64,000 nucleotides of DNA from Aurantiochytrium sp. KH105 (Eukaryota; Sar; Bigyra; Thraustochytrida; Thraustochytriidae): contig BGKB01000039.1 in NCBI GenBank assembly GCA_003116975.1, positions 62,001 to 126,000 of the forward strand, given 5' to 3'. Both the position numbers and the translations under genes were made by a program. Position 1 is the first letter of the stretch. Each line of letters begins with the position of its first letter. The notes beneath the pieces were generated by a model. The model ran no database searches. It saw only the letters and a list, made by a program, of their open reading frames with translations, and was not told where the DNA came from. Shown piece after piece: positions 40,098 to 49,227 of the stretch.

Positions 40098-41417
40098 TTA
40101 GTCAGCTTTGAGGTAGTTTGATGGTGCCATACCAGATCTGCCATTAACGGAGCATTTCCACCAGTTCGCATCGCTCTTATCCAAAACCGTGATTCGGTCG
40201 TTGGCCTTGAAGGAAAGTTCGTCGGCCTGCGCAGCATTATAATCATACATGGCCAGCGCTGTGTCGTTGCGTGCGGGAGCAGGTGCTCGCGCAGGGCGAG
40301 GTGGCATAGTTGCCATTGATCGCGATGAGCTTGCGCTCTGGAAGGGATTTTGCGACGACTGCCCCGACACGCTTTGCGCAAGCGGAATGTGCTGCGAAGA
40401 GGGTTGCTCAATCTTGGCCACGGGCACCTGGCTTCCCTGTTGCTGCTGGTACTGAAATGGTGCTGCGTTAGAAAAGGGAGAAGCGCCCTGTCCGGCTTGA
40501 GAAGGATTGGACGAGGGGGGTGCCGGCACAGACGCAGGGGCGGGCATCTCCCATGAGGTCTCGTTGGTGGCGGTGTTGTGGTAGTAAGGCTTACCGTCCG
40601 CTGTAAAAACGCGTCGCCAATTGGGAGGGAGATCCGATACTGGAGCAGCGTTTTGCATGCTGGGCGGGTTGCTAGCAACGGAGGACGCGCCCGTGGGAAA
40701 GCTCGAGTTTGTAGATGACCCGCTCATGCGTTCGAGGGCAGCGTAGTCGCCCTTGCGGTCGTGGATTGCGTAGAGTTCACGATGCAGGGTGTCGACTTGA
40801 AGAGGTGGACGAATTTCGCCCATCAAAATGCGCTCAGCTGTGGCTGATTGGTCACTGTAGTACTTGATGTTGTCCTTGGATCGCGACACGAGCAGCGCGC
40901 CCTCGAGCGTGAAGCCGATGAAGAGGCCCTGCGCCTTGCTGTACGAGTAGGCCGCGACGACCTTTTTGTTGGCGGAGATGCCGGCGTGAGCCTCGATTTC
41001 GCGGCCAACAGGACCGGCTGCAAGAGCAACATTTCCGCCAAGCGTGACCTGACCCTTGCCCATGAAGGCGCGGACGGCCGTTTTGGTGTTGAGAATAATG
41101 AGGGAATCGATCTTCTCGGCGCCAAAGACGAAACCTCCGCCGAGACCACCGACGGTGACGGACGCCGGGCCACTCCAGCGCCATCCCCGGGGCGAGTTCG
41201 GGTCCTTGACCTTGGCGATAACGCAGCCTCCTCCAACGTTGCCGCCCAACATGAACATTCCGGCCTTGAAGATGGTGATGAAGGCAATGCCCTCGCAGTG
41301 CCGCAGGAGCGTCGCGGGGATCTGCTTATCCGCCTTGACGTACTTGGGGTTCACCATGTCATTGAGCATCCGGATGCATTTGTCCGTGTACCCTTCGAGC
41401 GAGAAACGCTTCGACAT
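40098..41417 (-). CDS. SYLF-WW-SH3 protein (Ysc84/SH3YL1-like)
   Basis: This is a 439-residue protein. Residues 1-210 are a SYLF (DUF500) lipid-binding domain, with MLGGNVGGGCVIAKV, VTVGGLGGGFVFGAE and TLGGNVALAAGPVGRE showing its Gly-rich strands. A WW domain lies at about 261-290 (LPPNWRR, then YYHNTATNETSWEMP) with both Trp and the Pro. A Pro/Ser/Gln-rich linker leads to a C-terminal SH3 domain at about 386-439 (ALAMYDYNAAQADELSF, then WWKCSVNGRSGMAPSNYL) with the ALYDY-like start, WW pair and PSNYL end intact. In yeast and animals SYLF-SH3 proteins bind phosphoinositides and actin regulators at endocytic sites. A WW domain between SYLF and SH3 is not the usual yeast or animal layout. Confidence 0.85.
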   Translation of the reverse strand: MSKRFSLEGYTDKCIRMLNDMVNPKYVKADKQIPATLLRHCEGIAFITIFKAGMFMLGGNVGGGCVIAKVKDPNSPRGWRWSGPASVTVGGLGGGFVFGAEKIDSLIILNTKTAVRAFMGKGQVTLGGNVALAAGPVGREIEAHAGISANKKVVAAYSYSKAQGLFIGFTLEGALLVSRSKDNIKYYSDQSATAERILMGEIRPPLQVDTLHRELYAIHDRKGDYAALERMSGSSTNSSFPTGASSVASNPPSMQNAAPVSDLPPNWRRVFTADGKPYYHNTATNETSWEMPAPASVPAPPSSNPSQAGQGASPFSNAAPFQYQQQQGSQVPVAKIEQPSSQHIPLAQSVSGQSSQNPFQSASSSRSMATMPPRPARAPAPARNDTALAMYDYNAAQADELSFKANDRITVLDKSDANWWKCSVNGRSGMAPSNYLKAD

Positions 41418-41935
41418 CTTGGCAGCTCCGGTTTGTACGCGTTCCCGGTCGTGGCTTCCTCGTCCGGCGGCGTGCGATTGGGATTTGCTTGCCCGCTTGC
41501 TTGCTGGCTCGCTCGCTGGCTGGCTGGCTGGCTGTCTGACTCGCCGAGAGCGCGCTGTCTTCTCGCCCGGAAAGAGTGGGAGCCGTAGCCGCCAGACACA
41601 CGGTCGGCCTCGCCTCGTTCGCTCTGCCTAAGAGAGAGTGTCGAGTCGCTGGCTTCTCGCTTCTCCCTTCTCCTCGCCGACTTCGGTCCGGGACCTCCAC
41701 TTGGCTCTGCTCGGCTGCTGCTCCGCCGCGTCGATCGGCGTCCGCAGAGGGGGCCTGCGTCTCCGCCTCCCCGCCCGCCCGCTCGCCGTCGCCCTCCGCG
41801 TCCGCGTCCTCGTCCTCGTCCTCGGAATGGACTCTGCTGGCGGCCGCGGGAGGCGAGGCAGGCCGCCTGAGGCCGCCGCTCAGCCCGGGCCGGTTCAGCC
41901 TCTCTCCGCCCGCGATGGAGGCGGCGGAGGCCGGG

Positions 41936-41973
<38 letters not shown>

Positions 41974-42725
41974 CGAGCGGGAAGGGCTCTGGCAGCGAGC
42001 TCGCCGTCGGCGCAGGCGTCCGCGCGGCCTTGCTCGGTTCTGCTGGGCGGCGGCCACTCGGGCTTCGTGCGACGACGCTCGGTGGGCCAGTCTCGTTGGG
42101 ATCTTTGCGCAGCTTCGATTTTATTTCGTTTTATTTTATTTTGTTTTCTTGCTGTTTTTTGTAGAAAGAGACCTATAGGAGAGGTTGGGGGAAGAAGAGA
42201 CTTATAATGGAGGCCTACGCAGCGGCCTCACGGGGGTTCGGGGCCAGTGGCGGGCTAATTTGCTACCTTACGTCGCCCGCATGCTGCCTTGGATGCCCCC
42301 CACGCGGGCAGGCGACGGAAGGCGGTAGGGGGGCGAATTACAATCTTTGGGGCGCGTGGAGAGATGCGGAGTACCCCCAAAATGGAGGATTTGCGAGGCT
42401 GCGAAAAGACGCGGAAAAATTGATACTGGGGGGCAGGCAGGAAGAGACGCGTGCAAGCGGGTCGAAGCTTGGCTGCAGAGCAAGTTTTCGCTGCACGAGG
42501 CGAGACACGGCCGCGCGCTCATCCGCCGCCCGCGCACGCGCACCGAGCCCGCCGGACGCTCGCGCGCCTTCGCCGCTCGCGCCGCCGCCGCTTCCCGCGC
42601 CCCTCCCTCCCTCGCTCGCCCCACCGCAAACGCCGCCCGTGGCTGCGGCGCGCGCGGAGAGAGGAAGCACCGCGACCAACTTGATACTTGAGGCTGCGCT
42701 TGTGCAGTGCAAGAGGTCGAAGAAG
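41418..42725. other. GC-rich divergent intergenic region with CTG repeat
   Basis: This lies between the divergent SYLF and 82-residue membrane-protein genes. It contains a CTG tract at 41938-41970 and a T-rich patch at 42116-42165. Long open frames on both strands overlap one another and are Ser/Arg/Ala-rich; I judge them non-coding. Confidence 0.5.
41938..41970. repeat. (CTG)11 microsatellite
   Basis: Eleven uninterrupted CTG units in the intergenic region upstream of the gene at 42726. Confidence 0.95.
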
Positions 42726-43081
42726 ATGGCGGGCCTGCTCTACTACACGCTCGGACTGAACGGCCGTAGGTACCTTCAGATCTGCCTGGTGATCTTCTTC
42801 ACCGTGCTCGCCTTCGCCGTGGCTGATTACATCATCCAGACTGCCTTTGTAAGTTTCGGGACATCTTCGCTTCATGTTTGGTCAAGAACGCTATTCAGAC
42901 TGACAATGACAACCGCATGCTTGCTCGCTTGTTTTCTTACGACCAAACAACACAGATCACGCTGGCCGGAATCTTTCTCATGCTTCTCATCGTCGACTAC
43001 ATGTTTCTCGATGAGCCGCAATTCAAGTTTGATCCTGACTATGCGAACTGGGCACGGCAAACGACGCCAGCTCATTTCTAA
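42726..43081 (+). CDS. Spliced 82-residue protein with two membrane helices
   Basis: Exons are 42726-42848 and 42956-43081. Joining them gives 82 residues in phase 0. Exon 1 ends GCCTTT before GTAAGT, and exon 2 starts after AACACAG. Residues 1-41 begin MAGLLYYTLGLNGRRY and carry a strong membrane helix (LQICLVIFFTVLAFAVADY). Exon 2 starts with a second helix (ITLAGIFLMLLIVDYMFL) and ends in an acidic, aromatic tail, FKFDPDYANWARQTTPAHF. Without splicing, the frame runs into a Cys/Ser/Thr-rich translation of the intron. I do not recognise the family. The size and two-helix layout would suit a small subunit of a mitochondrial or ER membrane complex, which remains a guess. Confidence 0.7.
42849..42955 (+). 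other. Spliceosomal intron, 107 nt
   Basis: Donor GTAAGT, a CTGAC motif at 42900-42904 and acceptor CACAG. Removing it joins two hydrophobic coding segments in frame. Confidence 0.75.
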
Positions 43082-43302
43082 TATGGCCCGCGTGCTGGGC
43101 ACACTTCATTTGTTTCCTGCTCATTGCATCGTGTAAACCATGATCATCATCTCATTCTTTGCACAACATTCCTACTATCTTTTTCGAACTTTTACTAAAG
43201 TCGTCACATCAACCGAGCTTGATCTCACCTGTTAAAGCTTGACGGCCTTGGCAAGCTTCTTGCTCTACATGCGCTTGCGTATGTGGGTGCGTGCGCATTC
43301 TC

Positions 43303-46300
43303 TCAGACCGAGTACTCGCCGTCATCGGGGGCATTGGGAGGCAGAGCACGAGGAGGCTGCGGCGGGATAAAGGGTTGCGTGTTCGAGGGCGGCGGCACGC
43401 TCGGCGGACGCGGAGCTGGCACACGAGGCTCTGTTGCCTGGGCATTTTCCACTTGCTTTGACGTGTTCTTGTTGTCATTATCCCCCCGAGTGTCTTCGTC
43501 GTCGTCATCATCGTCTTCGCTTTCGTCCTCATCTGCGCCATAGAGTGCCAGACCCGGGGGCGCCACGCGCGGTGGAAGCGGCACTGACGGTGTCCGCTCA
43601 GTCTTTTGCGAATCTTCAGGCGATCCTGTCTTTTCTTGCACCTGAGTTGGCGCCGGGGGCCGCGAGTTACGCCGACTCTGGCGCCGCGGTCGGTCCCCGG
43701 AGGGGGGTCGCAGGATCACCGTCGTTTTCGTCACCTCTGTGACTTGCATATCGAACCCTGGAGGCGGCACTGGCGGCGGAGGCGGATTCTCTGGTGGCGG
43801 CGCCGGTAATGAAGAAATGGAATCCAGACCAGGCGGGGGTGGTACCGATTCGCGACGAGCTCGAGAACCCAGCTGCGGTGATGCTGGCGGAGACCCGGCA
43901 GGAGATCCCGGTGGCGATGCTGCTGGAGATCCCGGTGGCGATGCTGCTGGAGATCCGGGCGGAGACCCTGGTGGCGAGGGCATTGGAGAGATGCCCCTTG
44001 GAGAACCCGGAGGGGACTCAGGTGGTGACGGCAGGCTCTCATCTGACACCGCACCAATATTCGATGCTGTTTTGCAACGCACCAGAAAGCGGCGAACGTG
44101 CGCCTGGATGAAAATAGCTGCAAACTCTTCTTCCATTTCGTCGAATGCACGGCGTGCAGCATAGCCGCGATACGCTGCTTGGATGCGCACTGCACCAACT
44201 TCACGTGCTTCCTCCTCCATTGCGGCGAGTTCTGCATCAATGCGGATGCGCTGCAGAACGCCACGTGCATGGGCTTGCAAGAGAATTGCTGCACGCTCCC
44301 GCAAAGACTCTTCGCTGTCGTCCGGACGCTCGCTCTCGCCATGCTCATCATTATTGTTGTCATCCGTAAGTTGGCTCCGGTCAGGATCTGCGTCTTGATC
44401 GTCTTTGTTCAACGCCTGTCCGTGGTCGGATGACTTCTCGTCATCTGAAATGAGTTCTTTGGAAGTAGTTCGATGTGATGTTGTGTCATCGGCCACGTTT
44501 CCAGAATCCGATGCGACTTCAGAACTCGCTTCTTCTTCTTCTTCTTTTCTCTCGGCTTCTTTTCTCTCGGCTTCTTTTCTCTCAGCTCCCTCTCGCAAAA
44601 GTCTTTCCTCTTCTTCTTTCCTCATTGCTTCCTCTCGCAAAAGTCTCTCCTCTTCTTCTTTCCTCATTGCTCCCTCTCGCAAAAGCCTTTCCTCTTCTTC
44701 TTTCCTCATTGCTTCCTCTCGCAAAAGTCTTTCCTCTTCTTCTTTCCTCATTGCTTCCTCTCGCAAAAGTCTTTCCTCTTCTTCTTTCCTCATTGCTTCT
44801 TCTTGCAAAAGTCTTTCCTCTTCTTCTTTCCTCATTGCTTCCTCTCGCAAAAGTCTCTCCTCTTCTTCTTTCCTCATTGCTTCTTCTCGCAAGAGTCTTG
44901 CTTCTTCATCCTTTCTCTTGGCTTCTTCTCGCAAACGTTTCGCTTCTTCCTCTTCTTCAGCCTGAATCCTGCGCTCTTCCTCGTAACGCTCTTTTTCTTC
45001 TTCAAAAAGGCGACGCTCTTCCGCGAAGCGGTGACGTTCCTCATCGAAACGAGCTTGTTCCAATTCCAGTTGACGACGTCTGCTATCGCTTTCTTTTTTC
45101 TCCACCGTATCATCAGCATCCTTGGAGCCCACATTCTCGATAGTATTGTTTTGAACAGATCTGTCAGTGCTCACGCCCAAAGCATGCTCACTGTGATCAT
45201 TGTTGAGCTGCTCAGCATGATCATCGACGCTTTGCTCGCCTTGATTATCGTTGTCTTGCCCGGCATGATTATCGACGCCTTGCTCGCCAAGATCATCGTC
45301 ACTTTGCTCGTCTTGATTATCATCGCTTTGCCCGCGATTGTCTTCATCATCGCTCTGCGTCGAGCGGTTCGCCGCAGACTTGAAAGAGGATCCAGGCTGG
45401 GCGCGAAGTGTAGATATTGAACCGTCAGATTCATACGACACGAGATTGCGTCTTTGGGCGGTGGGAGGACTCGCCACGTCCACGAGCGGCCGACTTGCAG
45501 AGGCGAGAACCTGCGCATATTTCCAGCAAACAATGGCCAAGTCGGTAGCATCCTCGTCTGTGCAGAGAAATTCGACCGAGCTCTCATTGTTGTCATTATC
45601 ATCACTTGGCCCATCGCCAGACGCGTCAGCCTCGGGGCGGAGAAGATCGAAATCAATCCATTGAGGATTGTTCGACTTCATGGACCATGATGCAATTTCA
45701 GTCCACTCCCACGACTCGTCAGTGGGTTCGAAAGAAATGCCGCGTCGGCTTGCAATGAGCGCACCATGAGCCCCACTTGGAGAATTGCCACGATCTGCGG
45801 AGAAACGGTGTTCACCGTAGCGTTTGAGGCCTTCCAGGAGATTGAGGAACTCGGCGGAAGGGTCGATACGACGGCCGCTGAGGCCTTCGTAAGCTGCAAA
45901 AATGTCAGACTCCCAGCGAGAGGGCTTGCGTAAAGGAAGGGCGCTTCGCGGCACGAGCTCGAGCATGTGATCCACCACGAAACCTGACTTATGTACGCTC
46001 TTGTTAAAAGGACCATATCGTTTCTGCAGCTGAAGCGCAGCAAGGTGCTCAACGAGATGTTCAGGTACCGACAGTCTGCCGGAGAGGACGTCATGCACGG
46101 CTTGTATGTATCGAAGATTCAAAATGCCAGGATCACGGGAATGCAACACGCCGTCAACAAAAGTAAGTATACGGAAAAAGAGTTTGTGGCATCGCGGGGC
46201 CCAATGCGATACAGAGTCCTGCTCTGGAATAATGATCTCGCGTCGTTTGCCGTCAACGTTTGCAACAATTGCAAAGTATTGCGCAACGCGCTCGCTGTCG

Positions 46301-46613
46301 ATTAGGCCAAGCGCCCTGGCCATGGCTTCGCAAGCATCCTGTGCGATACCCCGAAGTTTTATCCGTCAGTTGCTCATGATCTCGTCTGTGCGCTTGCTGG
46401 CTGTTTACTTGCAGTCACCTCGCGATCGTTTTACGGGCCTCACGAAGCTGTTCTCGCGCGCGCGAAGAGCTGAGCGATAGCAACCTGGCTGACGATGGTG
46501 GTATATTTTTTCTCTCCTGCCTCTCCTTTCGCCACACGTACCTTGGCTGAAGCGCCCTGCGCTAGGTCGAGCTGTCGGTGGGTCTGGTCCAGGAGATAGA
46601 TCGCCGTGGACAT
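43303..46613 (-). CDS. FERM-domain protein with 14-residue helical repeats and IQ motifs
   Basis: Exons are 46613-46542 and 46338-43303, giving 1035 residues. Exon 1 encodes MSTAIYLLDQTHRQLDLAQ, the first hairpin of a FERM F1 lobe, and splicing to DACEAMARALGL completes it. F2 and a PH-like F3 (GALIASRRGISFEP, then VEFLCTDEDATDLAIVCWKY) follow to about residue 290. Residues about 330-430 are acidic Asp/Asn/Gln repeats. Residues about 494-614 hold nine copies of LREEAMRKEEEERL, a charged single helix or coiled coil. Three IQ-like motifs lie near 704-780 (ILLQAHARGVLQRI, RIQAAYRGYAARRAF, IFIQAHVRRFL), followed by PPGSP repeats and a Pro-rich tail. The layout suggests a membrane-cytoskeleton linker regulated by calmodulin. 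No myosin motor is present. Confidence 0.8.
44570..44935. repeat. Nine 42-bp repeats inside FERM gene
   Basis: The 42-base unit encodes LREEAMRKEEEERL on the minus strand. The central seven units differ at only a few bases, several of them synonymous, so the array was recently duplicated or homogenised. The first and last units are degenerate. Confidence 0.9.
46339..46541 (-). other. Spliceosomal intron, 203 nt
   Basis: Read on the minus strand: donor GTACGT after GCCAAG, CTGAC at 46369-46365 and acceptor GCACAG. Removal restores a complete FERM F1 lobe in phase 0. An in-frame TGA (46368-46366) separates the two exons otherwise. Confidence 0.8.
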
Positions 46614-47592
46614 GCTCTGGCACCGGCCAGCGCGCTCGCCTTGCTTTCGCAAGCGAGCCGCCACTCGACTATGCGAGTCAATTACCTTTTTGGCGAGTTT
46701 TGGAGTTTTGGTTCTTTCGCCTTGTTCTCGCCTTGGCAAAAGGGGCTGAGAAGAATATACTTTGCTGGAGGCCTACGACGACTTTCGCGCGTCATGAATC
46801 GTGGTGGCTCCGCTCATCATCGTACGTACTGCAGATTGATCTTTGGGAACGGCAAGTTGCTGATGTGGTTGGTCGGTCAACCTCTACTGTTCGTATTGTT
46901 GGATAAGAAATGCTCGTAATACCTATTTACCTCTCCGTGATCATAGAGACCAATTTCTTCATTCTGATAGGCCTGGTCCCTCTGATTTGGTTTGATGTGC
47001 CCGTCGATATCTTAGAATCAACAAGCTTGAAGATAGCGAAGCGCCGTCCGTCTGACAGTCTGTTCCGCCTTCCTATTCTCTCCTTCAAAGACAATCAACC
47101 TTGTTCGCAGACTGCGCAACCCACAATTTATCCACTGAAAACCGTTTTTCTTCCCTTTTTTTCCTCTTAATTTACACTTATAATATTTTTTATTCCTACT
47201 CTACCACTGAGTCAAAGTCCTGCTACCTTGTGAGGAAGATTTCCGCGAGTCAGGCTTCGGCCATTAATTCAGCACTCTGCGCCACTGCAAACACCTCGTA
47301 TATATACCTTTTAAAAAGCCCAGTGGAGGCTCTCTGCATCCACTGGCAAGCTCACTGCGGCCGCCCATCGCGCTGCAGACAACCATTCTTCGCTAGTCTT
47401 CTTCTCCACGGTACGTTGCGGCCCCTACGCGGCGCGCGGCCTGCGCGGGCGTCTGCGTGCGACCGCTGTCGCGCCCTCCCTCCCCCGCGCGGAGGCTCTC
47501 TCCCTCCGGTGCGGCGGCGCAGCAGCAGCAGGATGGATGGAGCTGCCAAGCGTCCGGCGGACGCTTGCGTCCTTACGTGCGTGCGTGCGTCC

Positions 47593-47630
<38 letters not shown>

Positions 47631-47764
47631 CGGATAAGAGCGTGGCCAGCGCTGATATGAAGATGGGCGTACGCTCGCAGGCTAACACGATCGAATGACT
47701 GACTGACTGATCTGGACGTAAACGCAGCTTTCGTACTCGCACACGTGCACCTCCTCAAAGAACA
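46614..47764. other. Divergent intergenic region with CTG repeat
   Basis: This lies between the divergent FERM and COX6A genes. The middle (46900-47300) is A/T-rich with T-runs near 47150-47200. The COX6A side is GC-rich and has a (CTG)11 tract. No gene was recognised; an 86-codon hydrophobic frame at 46910-47170 shows no family resemblance. Confidence 0.5.
47594..47626. repeat. (CTG)11 microsatellite
   Basis: Eleven uninterrupted CTG units, about 140 bases upstream of the COX6A start, probably in its promoter or leader. Confidence 0.95.
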
Positions 47765-48234
47765 ATGTCGGCCGGTCTTTTCTCCGCGGCGACCCGCTCT
47801 GGCGTCGCCCGCAACGCCATGACCCGTGTTGCCCGCCGCAACTTCTCCGCCGAGTCGCACCAGGCGCACCACGAGGCCACCATGAAGCAGTGGGAGAAGG
47901 TCACCAAGATGGCCCTCCCCCTCATTGGTGTGCTTGCCGCCGCTAACTTCTTCCTGCACATGTCGCACGGCCACCACGAGGCCCCCGAGAAGAAGTACAC
48001 GTACCAGAGCATTGTCCACAAGAAGTTCCCGTGGAGCGAGTGCCCCCGTAAGTTTGCCTTCTTTTTCTCTCTCTGGTCTGGCCAAAGGTTTCTTTTGCCA
48101 TCCTCAGCAAACCTGCTTACTGACGAGATTAACGCTTTCCCCTTTTGCCCCTCCCGCCCCTATAATATCTTGCAATCACAGAGTGCGGCTTCTTCGAGAC
48201 CGAGTGCTGGGCCAAGTGCCGCGCTGAGAAGTAA
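47765..48234 (+). CDS. Cytochrome c oxidase subunit VIa-like (COX6A), spliced
   Basis: Exons are 47765-48047 and 48182-48234, giving 111 residues. The N-terminus (MSAGLFSAATRSGVARNAM, then RVARRNFSAES) is a typical mitochondrial presequence with an RNFSA-type cleavage region. The mature part has QWEKVTKMALPLIGVLAAAN, one inner-membrane helix, then HGHHEAPEKKYTYQSI and KKFPWSEC, which match the COX6A core including the FPW motif. The intron splits a Gln codon, and exon 2 adds QCGFFETECWAKCRAEK. The unspliced frame instead runs into a Phe/Ser-rich tail. COX6A sits on the intermembrane side of complex IV and influences its dimer and ATP/ADP response. The C-terminal tail holds four Cys, more than in animal or plant COX6A. 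Confidence 0.75.
48048..48181 (+). other. Spliceosomal intron, 134 nt
   Basis: Donor GTAAGT, CTGAC at 48120-48124, a pyrimidine-rich stretch, and acceptor TCACAG. It interrupts the COX6A-like gene in phase 1. Confidence 0.8.
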
Positions 48235-48381
48235 AAGCCTTTGCCCACCTTTCTTTCTCAAAGTTTACGAGCAAAATATCGATAAACAAATCTTGTAGGT
48301 CTTTGGCATTTCTCATCAGTCCTTTTTGTCTCAACGCAAGCAGTCGGATCAATCGTTCGATCATTCAAGGGATGATCATCA

Positions 48382-49227
48382 TTATATTTGTTGTTCTTCA
48401 GATACACAATATCGGGCGCACCCGCCCCCGCTCACAAGTCGGAGCGCACCGTTATACCGCAAGACCTGGAGCGCGCTCTTCATGACGTTCAGGTCCACGC
48501 CTTCGCGGCCTGCTTGCGCGAAAACGTCTTCTCGCGACACAAACTGGACTCCGCGCGTCTCTTCGAGCTCTTGGTCTCGCCACTGCAAAACTTGGTCTCG
48601 TACGCTCACGCTCTGCTTGCCGCGAGGAATAGCAAGTGTTTCTCGTTTGTAGGCAAAGGCAGCGTTGACCACGCTCACCGCGGCTTCTACCTTTTCCACA
48701 GTGAGCCTGCCGCGCATGTACTTGGGCACGGCAGCGAGCTGCTCCTTGGACGGCGCGGACACTTGCACTTCGCCAGTCTCTGCGTCCACGACCGTGCCGC
48801 ACATTTCTGGGCCCTTGGCATTTCCTTCCTCGTCTTCATTCTCGCTGTTGTCATCCTGCGGGTCCACGTCGTCGTCGGCCCCTTGGTGGTGGTCCTCGTC
48901 CCGGTCCCCCTCGTTTTCGCTGGCCGCAGGGTCGGGCTTGTACGTGCGCTTGAGCTCCTCTGCGCGCTCGGCCTGCGCTGCCAGTTCTGCTGCGAGCGCC
49001 TGGGCCTCTTCTGCAAGCTCCAGCTCCGCGTCTACGTTGTCCTCGAGCCTGGCCAGGCGCGCCTCGACGCCGTCCACCGCGCCCGCGAGGCGTTGCAGCG
49101 CCGCGGGTTGGGCGTCCGCCCCGGCCAGCAGGCACAGCGCCTGCAGCTCGCCGACCTCGCGCGCCAGCCGCGTCGCCACGGCCTCGAACGCCTCGCTGGC
49201 CACGCGCGCCTCGCCCAAAAGGCTCAT
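48382..49227 (-). CDS. SKA1-like spindle and kinetochore protein
   Basis: This is a 281-residue protein, close to the size of human SKA1 (255). Residues 1-90 are Ala/Leu/Glu-rich coiled coil, matching the part that assembles the SKA trimer. An acidic linker (about 95-140) follows. The C-terminal part, from about residue 155, has VPKYMRGRLTVEKVEAAVSV, which is the signature of the SKA1 microtubule-binding winged helix. RDQVLQWRDQELEETRGVQF and ALQVLRYNGALRLV complete it. SKA1 couples kinetochores to depolymerising microtubules. The gene converges with COX6A, 147 bases apart. Confidence 0.75.
   Translation of the reverse strand: MSLLGEARVASEAFEAVATRLAREVGELQALCLLAGADAQPAALQRLAGAVDGVEARLARLEDNVDAELELAEEAQALAAELAAQAERAEELKRTYKPDPAASENEGDRDEDHHQGADDDVDPQDDNSENEDEEGNAKGPEMCGTVVDAETGEVQVSAPSKEQLAAVPKYMRGRLTVEKVEAAVSVVNAAFAYKRETLAIPRGKQSVSVRDQVLQWRDQELEETRGVQFVSREDVFAQAGREGVDLNVMKSALQVLRYNGALRLVSGGGCARYCVSEEQQI

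Noticed and set aside
42207-43136. 309-codon frame covering the two-helix protein
   Set aside because: Its N-terminal 170 residues are low-complexity, and its C-terminus reads through an intron. The spliced 82-residue model is better supported.
46910-47170. 86-codon hydrophobic plus-strand frame
   Set aside because: A/T-rich intergenic DNA easily encodes hydrophobic residues; there is no family resemblance and no start context.
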